A stretch of 64,000 bases of DNA from Ovis canadensis (Eukaryota; Chordata; Mammalia; Artiodactyla; Bovidae): positions 80,514,501 through 80,578,500 of the forward strand of contig NC_091245.1 in the NCBI RefSeq assembly GCF_042477335.2. Direction: 5' to 3'. This document shows, piece by piece, positions 24,771-36,198 of the stretch (the first letter of the stretch is position 1; each line of letters begins with the position of its first letter). Under the pieces are notes generated by a model. The model was not told the DNA's origin. It ran no database searches and saw only the letters and a list, made by a program, of their open reading frames with translations. A program made the position numbers and the translations under genes.

Positions 24771-24926
24771 ACAGACTGAGGAATGCAACAATATTCTTAG
24801 TATTATATAAGTTGATGTTTGGGGTTTGAGATAATTTTTGAGTAATAGAATCATAAATTGACAAAAATTTCTATAACTGAATTGGCCTGAGAACTGAAGA
24901 TGATGGACATTTTCTGGTTGCTTCAT

Positions 24927-27900
24927 TTTTTTTTTTAGTTTTTTTTAATTTTTTTAATTTTAAAATCTTTAATTCTTACATGTGTACCCAAACATGAACG
25001 CCCCTCCCACCTCCCTCCCCATAACATCTCTGTGGGTCATCCCCATGCACCAGCCCCAAGCATGCTGTATCCTGCGTCAGACATAGACTGGCGATTCGAT
25101 TCTTACATGATAGTATACATGTTAGAATGCCATTCTCCCAAATCATCCCACCCTCTCCCTCTCCCTCTGAGTCCAAAAGTCCGTTATACACAGCGGTGTC
25201 TTTTTTCCTGTCTTGCATACAGGGTCGTCATGGCCATCTTTCTAAATTCCATATATATGTGTTAGTATACTGTATTGGTGTTTTTCTTTCTGGCTTACTT
25301 CACTCTGTATAATCGGCTCCAGTTTCATCCATCTCATCAGAACTGATTCAAATGAATTCTTTTTAACGGCTGAGTAATACTCCATTGTGTATATGTACCA
25401 CTGCTTTCTTATCCATTCATCTGCTGATGGACATCTAGGTTGTTTCCATGTCCTGGCTATTATAAACAGTGCTGCGATGAACATTGGGGTACATGTGTCT
25501 CTTTCAATTCTGGTTTCCTCGTGTGTATGCCGAGAAGTGGGATTGCTGGGTCATAAGGTAGTTCTATTTGCAATTTTTTAAGGAATCTCCACACTGTTCT
25601 CCATAGTGGCTGTACTAGTTTGCATTCCCACCAACAGTGTAGGAGGGTTCCCTTTTCTCCACACCCTCTCCAGCATTTATTGCTTGCAGATTTTTGGATC
25701 GCAGCCATTCTGACTGGTGTGAAGTGGTACCTCATTGTGGTTTTGATTTGCATTTCTCTGATAATGAGTGATGTTGAGCATCTTTTCATGTGTTTGTTAG
25801 CCATCCGTAGGTCTTCTTTGGAGAAATGTCTATTTAGTTCTTTGGCCCATTTTTTGATTGGGTCGTTTATTTTTCTGGAATTGAGCTGCATAAGTTGCTT
25901 GTATATTTTTGAGATTAGTTGTTTGTCAGTTGCTTCATTTGCTATTATTTTCTCCTATTCAGAAGGCTGTCTTTTCACCTTGCTTATATTTTCCTTTGTT
26001 GTGCAGAAGCTTTTAATTTTAATTAGATCCCATTTGTTTATTTTTGCTTTTATTTCCAGTATTCTGGGAGGTGGATCATAGAGGATCCTGCTGTGATTTT
26101 ATGTCGGAGAGTGTTTTGCCTATGTTCTCCTCTAGGAGTTTTATAGTTTCTGGTCTTACATTTAGATCTTTAATCCATTTTGAGTTTATTTTTGTGTGCG
26201 GTGTTAGAAAGTGATCTAGTTTCATTCTTTTACAAGTGGTTGACCAGTTTTCCCAGCACCACTTGTTAAAGAGATTGTCTTTACTCCATTGTATATTCTT
26301 GCCTCCTTTGTCAAAGATAAGGTGTCCATATGTGTGTGGATTTATCTCTGGGCTTTCTATTTTGTTCCATTGATCTATATGTCTGTCTTTGTGCCAGTAC
26401 CATACTGTTTTGATGACTGTGGCTTTGTAGTAGAGCCTGAAGTCAGACAAGTTGATTCTTCCAGTTCCATTCTTATTTCTCAAGATTGCTTTGGCAATTC
26501 GAGGTTTTTTGTATTTCCATACAAATCTTGAAATTATTTGTTCTAGTTCTGTGAAAAATATGGCTGGTAGCTTGATAGGGATTGCATTGAATTTGTAAAT
26601 TGCTTTGGGTAGTATACTCATGTCCACTATATTGATTCTTCTGATCCATGAACATGGTATATTTCTCCATCTATTAGTGTCCTCTTTGATTTCTTTCATC
26701 AGTGTTTTATAGTTTTCTATATATAGGTCTTTAGTTTCTTTAGGTAGATATATTCCTAAGTATTTTATTCTTTTTGTTGCAATGGTGAATGGAATTGTTT
26801 CCTTAATTTCTTTTTCTACTTTCTCATTATTCATGTATAGGAATGCAAGGGATTTCTGTGTGTTGATTTTATGTCCTGCAACTTTACTATATTCATTGAT
26901 GAGCTCTAGTAATTTTCTGGTGGAGTCTTTAGGGTTTTCCATGTAGAGGATCATGTCATCTGCAAACAGTGAGAGTTTTACTTCTTCTTTTCCAATTTGG
27001 ATTCCTTTTATTTCTTTTTCTGCTCTGATTGCTGTGGCCAAAACTTCCAGAACTATGTTGAATAGTAGCGGTGAAAGTGGGCACCCTCGTCTTGTTCCTG
27101 ACTGTAGGGGAAATGTTTTCAAGTTTTCACCATTGAGGATAATGTTTGCTGTGGGTTTGTCATATATAGCTTTTATTATGTTGAGGTATGTTCCTTCTAT
27201 TCCTGCTTTCTGGAGATTTTTTATCGTAAATGGATGTTGAATTTTGTCAAAGGCCTTCTCTGCATCTGTTGAGATAATCATATGGTTTTTATTTTTCAAT
27301 TTGTTAATGTGGTGAATTACATTGATTGATTTGCGGATATTGAAGAATCCTTGCATCCCTGGGATAAAGCCCACTTGGTCATGGTGTATGATCTTTTTAA
27401 AGTGTTGTTGGATTCTGATTGCTAGAATTTTGTTGAGGATTTTTGCATCTATGTTCATCAGTGATATTGGCCTGTAGTTTTCTTTTTTTGTGACATCTTT
27501 GTCAGGTTTTGGTGTTAGGGTGATGGTAGCCTCATAGAATGAGTTTGGAAGTTTACCTTCCTCTGCAATTTTCTGGAAGAAGTTGAGTAGGATAGGTGTT
27601 AGCTCTTCTCTAAATTTTTGGTAGAATTCAGCTGTGAAGCCGTCTGGACCTGGGCTTTTGTTTACTGGGAGATTTCTGATTACAGTTTCAATTTCTGTGC
27701 TTGTGATGGGTCTGTTAAGATTTTCTATTTCTTCCTGGTTCAGTTTTGGAAAATTGTACTTTTCTAAGAATTTGTCCATTTCTTCCACCTTGTCCATTTT
27801 ATTGGCATACAACTGCTGATAGTAGTCTCTTATGATCCTTTGTATTTCTGTGTTGTCTGTTGTGATCTCTCCATTTTCATTTCTAATTTTATTGATTTGA

Positions 27901-28550
27901 TTTTTCTCTCTTTGCTTCTTGATGAGTCTGGCTAATGGTTTGTCAATTTTATTTATCCTTTCAAAGAACCAGCTTTTGGCTTTGTTGATTTTTGCTATGG
28001 TCTCTTTTGTTTCTTTTGCATATATTTCTGCCCTAATTTTTAAGATTTCTTTCCTTCTACTAACTCTGGGGTTCTCCAATTCTTCCTTTTCTAGTTGCTT
28101 TAGTTGTAGAGTTAGGTTATTTATTTGACTTTTTTCTTGTTTCTTGAGGTATGCCTGTATTGCTATGACTTTCCTCTTAGCACTGCTTTTATAGTGTCCC
28201 ACAGGTTTTGGGTTGTTGTGTTTTCATTTTCATTAGTTCCTATGCATATTTTGATTTCTTTTTTGATTTCTTCTGTGATTTTTTGGTTATTCAGAAGTGT
28301 GTTGTTCAACCTCCATATGTTGGAATTTTTAATAGTTTTTCTCCTGTAATTGAGATCTAATCCTAATGCATTATGGTCAGAAAAGATGCTTGGAATGATT
28401 TCGATTTTTTTGAATTTATCAAGTTTAGATTTATGGCCCAGGATGTGATCTATCCTGGAGAAGGTTCCATGAGCACTTGAAAAAAAGGTGAAATTCATTG
28501 TTTTGGGGTGAAATGTCCTATAGATATCAATTAGGTCTATCATTTTTAAT
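24927..28550 (-). mobile_element. Young bovine-type L1, 5'-truncated
   Basis: A poly(A) tail (complement) and the C-rich 3' UTR lie at 24927-25240. ORF2 then runs to the truncation point within the endonuclease domain near 28550. ORF2 is split into frames at 25460-25891, 26076-28202 and 28163-28543. ORF1 and the 5' UTR are absent. It lies next to the PBS region of the ERVL-type LTR and probably interrupted that provirus. No unambiguous target duplication is visible because both flanks are T-rich. Confidence 0.95.
26076..28202 (-). pseudogene. L1 ORF2 reverse transcriptase frame, 708 codons
   Basis: This frame spans the linker after the endonuclease and the complete reverse transcriptase domain. 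It carries '[15 protein letters not shown]', '[20 protein letters not shown]', '[12 protein letters not shown]', '[16 protein letters not shown]' and the palm motif [10 protein letters not shown] near 26933-26976. It ends at a stop at 26076 in place of the expected continuation into the C-terminal cysteine-rich part, which resumes in another frame at 25891. The endonuclease N-terminus is missing, so this cannot act as a full ORF2p. The aspartates of the polymerase motif are intact. Confidence 0.88.
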
Positions 28551-28553
28551 CAT

Positions 28554-29480
28554 CTCCCCAACTGGACTTCAAAGTGTTTCAGGGTTTGCTCCTTACCACT
28601 CCCTATCCCAGTCTTCTGTCTACACTCACTCCCTTGGTGATCACTTGCAGCTTCATTAAAAGATAAAAAGGGTCCCCTCTACTCACAGGACACTTCTGAC
28701 ACCAAATGTTAGGATTTTCCACATCAAGAAATTCTCTCCAATTCTCCGTGGATACTAATTTATTGTCCTACAACTTAATTCATTAAAACTAAATATTCAG
28801 AATTACTGCAGAACACACAGGGTAAAGTCTCAGTCCCAAGAGACTCCCCATTTCAGGTGTTGCTGGCAAGTCTGCTATTTCTGTACCTTTGAGAACCAGT
28901 TGTAAATTGACGTTTCCTGTGACCTCTTCTTCAGCTTTGATAATTTTCTGAGCACTTAGAATTCAGAGTAACTTAGATTTATTATAGAGAAATAATCAAA
29001 TGAAGAGGTGCATAGCACAAGGTACAGAGAAGGGACACAGGGCTTCCATGGCTCTGTGGGTATGCCACCCTACCAGCACCTCCATGTGGTCACCAACACA
29101 GAAGCTCTTCAAAGCCCATTGAGGGAATTTATGGAGGCCCATTACATAGGCACGGTTGATTAAATTATTAGGTACTGGTGATTAAGTCAATATTCCACTC
29201 CCCCTCTCCCTTTCCCAGAGGAAATTGGGTGAGGATAACATTTCAAACCCCCTAGTCACATTGTCTGATTGTTCCTCTGGCAACTAGCCTCTATTCTCTG
29301 AGTCACTTCCTTAGCATATGCTTAAGTGTGATTAAAACAGAATTATTTTAGATTTACAGAAAATGCTCCTCTCACCACTATCACTGAGGAAACTCCAAGA
29401 GTTTTAGTAGTTCTATGCCAAGAATGGGGTATACAGATCAACTACATATTTTTTTATTGTATCACAGCACCACAGTCATG
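28554..29480 (-). mobile_element. ERVL-type LTR with primer binding site
   Basis: On the minus strand an LTR ends at 28707 (…CCTAACA), followed after two bases by a 14-base match to a tRNA-Leu-type primer binding site (complement of 28691-28704). About 135 bases of leader then run up to the L1 junction. The polyadenylation signal AATAAA (complement at 28978-28983) lies inside the LTR. The right (5') edge near 29480 is estimated. The LTR class follows from the binding site and the general layout; the exact subfamily (a MER21-like LTR is possible) is not determinable. Confidence 0.65.
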
Positions 29481-29588
29481 TGTAGACATATTTAATTATG
29501 TGTTGATGACCGCATGTTTATATCTCCAGATAACACCTTCACTCTGAGCCCAATTCTCCTCTATATTGGTACCAACTCTATATAATGC

Positions 29589-29962
29589 CTCAGTTCAGTT
29601 CAGTCACTCAGTCATGTCTGACTCTTTTGACTCCATGGACTGCAGCATGTCAGGCTTCCCTGTTCATCACCAACTCCCAGAGCCTACTCAGACTCATGTC
29701 CAACACCATGCCATCCAACTATTCATCCTCTGTCATCCCCTTCTCCTCCCACCTTCAATATTTCCCAGAATCAGGGTATTTTCCAATGAGTTGGTTCCTT
29801 GCATCATGTGGCCAAAGTATTCGAGTTTCAGCTCTAGCATCAGTCCTTTCAGCGAATATTCAGGACTGATTTCCTTTAGGATTGACTGGTTGGATCTCCT
29901 TGCAGTCCAAGGGACTCTCAAGCATCTTCTCTAACACCACAATTCAAAAGCATCAATTCTTA
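29589..29962 (-). mobile_element. BovB 3' fragment
   Basis: A 5'-truncated BovB tail on the minus strand. Its left flank atataatgc (29580-29588) recurs at 30171-30179, beyond the SINE that abuts its 5' end, so one duplication seems to enclose both elements. Confidence 0.9.
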
Positions 29963-29965
29963 AGG

Positions 29966-30160
29966 GCTTCCCTTGTGGCTCAGCTGGTAAAGAATCTGCC
30001 TGCAATGAGGGAGACCTGGGTTTGATCCCTGGGTTAGGAAGATCTTCTGGAGAAGCGAAAGGCTATCCACTCCAGTGTTCTGGCCTAGAGAATTCTATGA
30101 ATAGTATAGCGCATGCGATCGCAAAGAGCGGGACACAACAGAAGGACTTTCATTTGTGTA
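29966..30160 (+). mobile_element. Bov-tA SINE abutting a BovB
   Basis: A tRNA-like head ('cttcccttgtggctcagctgg') followed by the B-box region 'ggtttgatccc' and the Bov-A body. I see no convincing duplication of its own. Confidence 0.9.
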
Positions 30161-30219
30161 TTCCTCATTAATATAATGCTTAGTATGTATCTCAAATTTA
30201 ACTTGCCCAACCTGTCTTA

Positions 30220-30376
30220 TGTGTGTGTGTGTGTGTGTGTGTGTGCATGTGTGCACACATGTGTTAAGTTGCTTTAGTTGTGTCAGACTCTGTGATCCTA
30301 CAGACTGTAGCTTACCAGACTCCTCTGTCCATGAGATTCTCCAGGCAAGAATACTGGAGTGGGTTACCAAGCCCTA
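30220..30376 (-). mobile_element. Bov-A SINE piece with (GT)n edge
   Basis: The Bov-A body without the tRNA head, inverted, preceded by a 26-bp (TG)n run at 30220-30245 that corresponds to its tail. Confidence 0.85.
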
Positions 30377-30608
30377 AACCTTCCTCTCTCCTACCTTTTA
30401 TCATGTGAAAAATGACCCTCCTATTCGCCTAATGACTCATATTCAGAATCTCACTACACCTTCCCAATGATCATTCTATAAATCCAGACAGTGTTTTAAA
30501 CAATATTATCTCTGACTGGCTATATTAAGTAATCTTTGCAGAAGGAAAAAACACTTACCTTGCATTTGGGCACACATGATATATTTATTTGTGTCTATAA
30601 ACCTTCTT

Positions 30609-30828
30609 AGGACTTCTCAGATGGCTCAGTGGTAAAGAATCAGCCATCAAATGCAGGAGACAAAAGAGACATGGGTTTGATCCCTGGATCAGGAAAACTC
30701 CCTGGAGGAGGAAATGGCAACCCACTGCAATATTTGTGCCTGGAAAATTCCCTGGACAGAGGAGCTCGACAGGCCTCAGACTGTAGGGTCAGAAAGGAGT
30801 CAGATACAACATCAGCTGAGCATGAGCA
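30609..30828 (+). mobile_element. Bov-tA SINE
   Basis: A tRNA-like head ('cttctcagatggctcag'), B-box-like 'ggtttgatccc' at about 30676 and the Bov-A body, moderately diverged. Confidence 0.9.
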
Positions 30829-30892
30829 AGATGAACACTCTTATGCTGCCAACAGCAGGAAATCAGAGACTTTATTTTGTCTACTAGAGCAT

Positions 30893-31031
30893 TACATCAC
30901 CAGCTCAATGGACATGAGCTTGAGTAAGCTCCAGGAGTTGGTGATGGACAGAGAAGCCTGGTGTACTGCAGTTTATGGGGTTGCAAAGAGTCAGACACGA
31001 CTGAGAGACTGAATCAAACTGAACTGAACTA
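30893..31031 (+). mobile_element. Short BovB 3' end
   Basis: Only the last ~140 bp of BovB, from 'caatggacatgagcttgag' to the ACTGAACTGAACT tail. Confidence 0.88.
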
Positions 31032-31329
31032 AGAGGATTACAAATATGGTACAAATGAGACTGATACATAGGACATCATATGGTTGTGGGATCAACTGCA
31101 TGCCCCACAAAAGTTATGTGGAAGTTCTAATTTGTGAGAACTGTCTATATGGCCTAATTTGGAAATAGAATTTTCTCTCAAGGCTATATCCTTGTAATGG
31201 TTCTAGTTATGGGAACAGTGGACAAAACCAACATTCCAAGGACAGGGGAGCAGGTAAGGAGCCTCTAATTGCCTGTTTTCAGCTTGAGGGTCAACCAGCG
31301 GTCATGTCTTCTTGATCACCTCCTCCAGC

Positions 31330-31890
31330 ACTTCATCCCTCATGACCAGCTCTTACAATCTCACATGCCCAGTATTCCTCAGTGTACTCTGAGCTGTCAG
31401 CAAGAAATTTCACTGGCATGGAGGTGGCTCCTTTCATGGCTATCTGGTTGCATGGATGCAGAAACCACAGCAACAGTATAGGCGCATGCAGGAGAAAACT
31501 CAAGATAATGATTCTCAAACTAAGTAATCCCCCCCCCAAGGGTCCCATGATTGGATTTATTAACTCCCTTTAGCTGGAGGTCAGATCACTCAGTGTTTTC
31601 ACACATATCCCCATGTGATTTAATAAAGATGACACTTTAGCAGACTCATCAAGTATGAGCATACAACATATTGTTTAGAAAATGGAACAGGTACACCCTT
31701 GTGAGGCAGGAACAATGCCTCAAATCATCCTATTTAGGATAACAGCTTTTTTCATTAAATATTTCAGTGTTCAGTAACAACAGGCTTTGTTGGCTTATTG
31801 TATAAGGCTGCTGGGTGAATTTAGTAAAGACTTCTGTAGGTGCTGTAATATCTTTCAGGCCAATGGAGGGGAAAAAGACAGTGGCTAAAT
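31330..31890 (-). pseudogene. Retroviral Env transmembrane subunit remnant
   Basis: The minus strand carries, across several frames, the layout of a gammaretrovirus-type Env transmembrane subunit. A heptad-rich region (about 31740-31850) is followed by a cysteine-pair region of the CX6CC type (about 31662-31694, itself containing a stop). A strongly hydrophobic membrane segment follows within the 71-codon frame 31333-31548. Several stops and at least one frameshift separate these parts, so no protein can be made. Env would have mediated entry in the ancestral virus; here it is only a fossil. A run of nine cytosines at 31529-31537 lies at the start of the hydrophobic frame. Confidence 0.6.
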
Positions 31891-31897
31891 GATCACA

Positions 31898-32813
31898 TGT
31901 ACTTATTTAACTTATATGCAGAGTACATCATGAGAAATGCTGGGCTGGAAGAAGCATAAGCTGGAATCAAGATAGCTGGGAGAAATATCAATAACCTCAG
32001 ATATGCAGATGACACCACCCTTATGGCAGAAAGTGAAGAGGAACTCAAAAGCCTCTTGATGAAAGTGAAAGTGGAGAGTGAAAAATTTGGCTTAAAGTTC
32101 AACATTCAGAAAACTAAGATCATGGCATCTGGTCCCATCACTCCATGGGAAATAGATGGGGAAACAATGGAAACCATGTCAGACTTTATTTTTGGAGGCA
32201 CCAAAATCACTGCAGATGGTGATTGCAGCCATGAAATTAAAAGAGGCTTGCTCCTTGGAAGGAAAGTTATGACCAACCTAGACAGCATATTGAAAAGCAG
32301 AGACATTACTTTGCCAACAAAGGTCCGTCTAGTCAAGGCTATGGTTTTTCCAGTAATCAGGTATGGATGTGAGAGTTGGACTGTGAGAAGAAAGCTGAGC
32401 TCCGAAGAATTAATGATTTTGAATTGTGGTGTTGAAGAAGACTCTTGAGAGTCCCTTGAACTACAAGGAGATCCAACCAGTCCATTGTAAAGGAGATCCA
32501 ACCAGTCCATTGTAAAGGAGATCAGTCCTGGGTGTTCATTGGAAGGACTGATGCTAAAGCTGAAACTCCAATACTCTGGCCACCTCATGCGAAGAGTTGA
32601 CTCATTGGAAAAGACTCTGATGCTGGGAGGGATTGGGGGCAGGAGGAGAAGGGGATGACAGAGGATGAGATGGCAGGATGGCATCACCATCTCGATGGAC
32701 ATGAGTTTGCGTGAACTCCGGGAGTTGGTGATGGACAGGGAGGCCTGGCATGCTGTGATTCATGGGGTCGCAAAGAGTCAGAGATGACTGAGTGACTGAA
32801 CTGAACTGAACTG
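31898..32813 (+). mobile_element. 5'-truncated BovB with target-site duplication
   Basis: A BovB from just before the YADD palm motif to the 3' tail, flanked by a perfect 11-bp duplication, aaatgatcaca, at 31887-31897 and 32814-32824. A 141-codon frame at 32023-32448 covers the region after the palm. A 25-bp perfect tandem duplication lies inside at 32465-32514. The element interrupts the retroviral env remnant. Confidence 0.95.
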
Positions 32814-33304
32814 AAATGATCACACCAGTGGAGAAGAGAACGTGTCCATCTGGCCTTGAGAAGAGGAAGGATAGTAGCTTTAGGGGCTTGACCTGGCTGT
32901 ACATACTATACATGTCCAAGATAGGCAACACTGTCAGGCATAAGGAGATGGACTGGGGGCAGAATGTGTCAAGTGTGGATACTCACCTGCTCCTCTCTCT
33001 TGATAGTATATGTTTCATTCCAAGTACAGTACATTTTAGTGGGTCCAGCTTGGGACAAGACAATAGGATTCCAGTAGAGACTGAGTAGTTCCGCTTAACC
33101 TATAGGTACAAAGCAACTTACCCAGGCTGGTGGATGTCTTATTGCAAATTCCAATAGATAACTCCTTCCCCAGCCATGAGAATCTGAAGCATAACACATG
33201 GATTTACAGTGAGAGCTGGGGAATAGCGATTCTCCACGACTTTCATGGCTTTATGGCATTGAGTGTTTTGGCAAGGATCCTCAATCTAGTTCATGGGGTA
33301 AAAG

Positions 33305-33529
33305 GTCCTTGTGTGTGTACTTTTGCTCAGTGGTCTGACCTTTGCGACCCCATGGACTACATAGCCCACCAGTGTCCTCTGTCTATAGAATTCTCCAGGC
33401 AAAAACACTGGAGTCGGTTGCCATTTCCTCATCCAGGAAATCTTCCCCACCCAGGGATCAAACCTGAGTCTCCTGCATTTCCTGCATTGGCAAGCAGATT
33501 CTTTAGTACTGAGCCATCTGGGAAGCCCA
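33305..33529 (-). mobile_element. Bov-tA SINE
   Basis: An inverted Bov-tA with its head at the right ('gagccatctgggaagccc') inside the retroviral remnant. A 9-base 'cctgcattt/cctgcatt' duplication interrupts the head near 33472-33488. Confidence 0.9.
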
Positions 33530-33639
33530 ACTGGTTGATCATTTAAATGTGTTAAAACCTATGATAGTTCTTTAGTCCACTTAGTGGAGATGGTTTTGCC
33601 TGTTAGTAATTTAATCTGCTCCTTTAATAGTACATCTTT

Positions 33640-33960
33640 CCTTTTCATTTACCCTGCTGCTTGTAAGTTATAGGAAAGATGGAACTTACATTCAACATCG
33701 TGTTCTTTTCCCAACTTAGTATATCAAGACCTTTGTAGTCTGACCCTCAATTACTGTCCAGTTGAGGATGGTATCTGTATATGATATTCCGTTTCTCTAA
33801 TCTCCTAATAACGGCAGCTTGGTTTGTTTGGTGACAGGGGATATCTCAGGCTAGACCAGATGCAGTGTCCACACAACCCAGGGCATATTTAGAACATTTA
33901 CATAGAGAGCAGGAGCCAAAATAGTCAATTTTCCAGTCTAGTTGGCACTCTAGTGGATGG
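33640..33960 (-). pseudogene. Retroviral integrase core remnant
   Basis: The minus strand reads blocks typical of a retroviral integrase core: a WKIDYFG block holding the first catalytic aspartate, then CVDTASGL, then a block with SD that stands for the second aspartate. After a frameshift comes a block ending in NLQAAG, close to where the catalytic glutamate is expected. The integrase would insert viral DNA into the host genome. At least two stops and one frameshift inactivate it. The wording resembles class III/ERVL-like and some class I elements, and I cannot decide between them. Confidence 0.65.
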
Positions 33961-34883
33961 CCCAGACTCCTTTAGTAGTCACCTTAGATGTTGTTTATAG
34001 TACATCAGACACGCTATTGCTGCATTAACAAATTCACTGTATTTGAAGGATTATCTGGTGTCCTTGGCAATAAGCCATCTTCCCCAGTGAGGCATCCAAG
34101 CCAGAATAGATACAGATATCTACTGAAGAGCCAGTCATTAGAATTTGTACCTGGACTAGGTCATCAGCTTCCTAACTTCCAGTACCTTGTGAGCCAGGAT
34201 ATGGAAAACAGCAAAGATTGCCTCAGGCTTTTGCAGGCAAACGTGAATGTTTCAATCCTTGATCCAACAAGGGCTTACTCATGATCACCCATCTCTCAGC
34301 TTCCCATTGTCCAATCCATAAGGTTAATCCCTTTAGAATAGCCCAACTTTCAGAACAAAGGGTTCATAGCCAAGGCTCATATGTGACCACTGGCCAAACC
34401 ACTGTGAGGTTAGCTCGCTGACTGCTGCAGTTTGTTCCTGCTTCTAGGCGTCAGTGGAAGTTTCTCCCATTGCCTTCTTACCTGCCACAGAAATAAGCAT
34501 GGGGGTGGAGAATCTACATATGCTACCCAGCCTAGCAGCACATGCATTTCTAGAGAAAGCAGGCTGGCAGTTATGGTGCTTCCCTGCTACAAATAGGTAT
34601 GCCTTGTAGTTAAAGAGGGAGTTTTAGCCATGGCAGAAGTGGGTCAATGGAGTATATTCTCATTTCACCTCTTGATAGGAAGGGGAGTTCTCACTGTGAG
34701 ATGCTATTACCCTGTGGGAAGCTCTACACAAAGGAACACTGTGTAAACTGCTAGGAGCTATTGCTCTGTGGGGGTCTATCAGGTTTCTGACCCTTTCCAG
34801 AGCTGGAGCTAAAACCTAGGGGTAATTTCTCCTTCTGTTGTCTCTGCCGTAGAGCCTAACCCACACCTTCCAAAGTTATAGAC

Positions 34884-35091
34884 ATGTCTGTGCTATGTGC
34901 TGTGCTTAGTCTTTGCACCCCATGGACTGCAGCCCGCCAGGCTCCTCTGTCCCTGGGGATTCTCTGGGCAAGAATACTGGAATGGGTTGCCATTCCCTCC
35001 TCCAGCAGATGTACCAACTCAGGAATCAGACCCAGGTCTCCCACATTATAAGCAGATTCTTAACAGTCTGGGCGACCAGGGAAGCCCATAG
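34884..35091 (-). mobile_element. Bov-tA SINE
   Basis: An inverted Bov-tA with its head at the right ('gcgaccagggaagccc'). The flanks atagacatgtct (about 34877) and atagacacatct (about 35088) are a near-perfect 12-bp duplication. It lies in the retroviral remnant. Confidence 0.9.
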
Positions 35092-35351
35092 ACACATCTA
35101 ACTTAATTCAAATGGCATCCCTTCCAGGAAGATGCCCAGAGCTTTAATCTGCCTCACCAGTCTTTTTGCTTTCTCAAAGGCCACTTATTCTGATCTCCCA
35201 TCACATACATGCCCTTTCCTTACCAAGTGGTATAAGGAATGGAAGTGCTGTGCCAGATAGGGAATAAAATTCCTCCAAAGTCCCCCAAACCTCAAATAGC
35301 TACAAATGCTTATATTCTTTGACAACTTTTAGGGGTTGGATAGACTTGTGT

Positions 35352-35568
35352 AATGCTCAGATGGCTCACCACCTGCAGTGCAGGAGATGCCTCTTGTGCA
35401 GGAGACATGGGTCAGTTCCTAGGTCAGGAAGATCCCCTGGAGAAGGAAATGACAACCCACTCCAGCATTCTTGCCTGGAAAATTCCCATGGACAGAGGCA
35501 CTTGGAGGGCTATAGTCCATAGGGTCACAAAGAGTCGGACAGGACTTTGCGACTTAAACAACAAGAAG
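35352..35568 (+). mobile_element. Bov-tA SINE
   Basis: A plus-strand Bov-tA with a rather diverged head and a well kept Bov-A body ('gaaaattcccatggacagag'). Confidence 0.88.
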
Positions 35569-35569
35569 C

Positions 35570-35960
35570 CTTGCTTCTGGTCAATCACAGCTTGAATCTT
35601 ATGCAACCAAACAACTCCTAAAACTTTATGGTAGGATTTGGGCCTTGGAGTTTCTATGTGTTCACTGCCCACTCACTTCATTATAAAGGTCCTCGCAAAG
35701 TCTACAGAGCGCCCTAGAGCAGAGACAAGGCTTCTTCACGTTTAGCAATAATCTTCACATTTAGCATTATGTCATCAATGGAGTGAGCACATCATACTGA
35801 TGTGGGGACAGAGAATAGGAGCAGGTTTAGGGCTACCATCACATGACATCTTGTGGGGCTGTGCAGGTGGCCTTGGCAAAGTGCTTGAAACTTCCATTGT
35901 TGCCCCTCCTATGTGAAAGGAAATTGATTTTACATCAGAAACCTGTGTTTTTCAGTATTT
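35570..35960 (-). pseudogene. Retroviral reverse transcriptase remnant
   Basis: On the minus strand the codons at 35771-35782 read SIDD, the position where a retroviral reverse transcriptase carries YIDD, followed by IML. About 150 bases downstream in sense comes 'VLGVVWLHKIQAVIDQK', a block that usually lies after the palm. A stop and frame changes fall between them. This anchors the 5' side of the retroviral relic; nothing gag-like is readable to its right. Confidence 0.6.
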
Positions 35961-36198
35961 CATGAATCTTGAAGAAGCACTTTTGCAAGAACATTTTTTG
36001 CAAAATCTTCAGTGTAAAACAATAACTATAACTAACAAAAGGCTTAATCACCATGGTTAGAGTTCATTATAATGCAGCTGACAAGAAAATTTGGTTGCTT
36101 TTTTTTTCTTTGACATATTTTAAAAGTATGACATTATACCCATAATTTCATACATATATACCCTAAAGAAAATTTAGCATCTCTTATCTGACAATGAC

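Larger units (their letters stand above)
29490..30608 (+). mobile_element. Possible ancient LINE remnant, interrupted
   Basis: Scattered blocks such as 'gtttatatctccag' (29515) and 'tatctcaaatttaacttgccc' (30187) recall an ancient mammalian LINE 3' region also suggested at 61.7-62.7 kb. A BovB, two SINEs and a GT microsatellite interrupt it. Assignment is weak. Confidence 0.35.
31036..35960 (-). mobile_element. Decayed endogenous retrovirus internal region (pol, env)
   Basis: Reading the minus strand from right to left, retroviral blocks appear in proviral order: reverse transcriptase active-site region (about 35570-35960), integrase core (about 33640-33960) and Env transmembrane subunit (about 31330-31890). 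Three Bov-tA SINEs and a BovB interrupt it, and stops and frameshifts are frequent throughout. The stretch between integrase and the Env membrane part is too short for a full surface subunit, so a deletion is likely. No flanking LTR pair is certain. It is an old relic with no intact gene. Confidence 0.75.

Noticed and set aside
24522..24926. 134-codon minus-strand frame
   Set aside because: It is antisense to Tigger transposase sequence and ends in the L1 poly(A) tail.
26076..28202. Long open frame (708 codons) that might be taken for a host gene
   Set aside because: The protein is the L1 ORF2 reverse transcriptase, and a near copy exists at 46428-48617.
31333..31548. Functional envelope-derived (syncytin-like) gene
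   Set aside because: Only the membrane-proximal part is open; stops, a frameshift and a missing surface subunit exclude a working protein.
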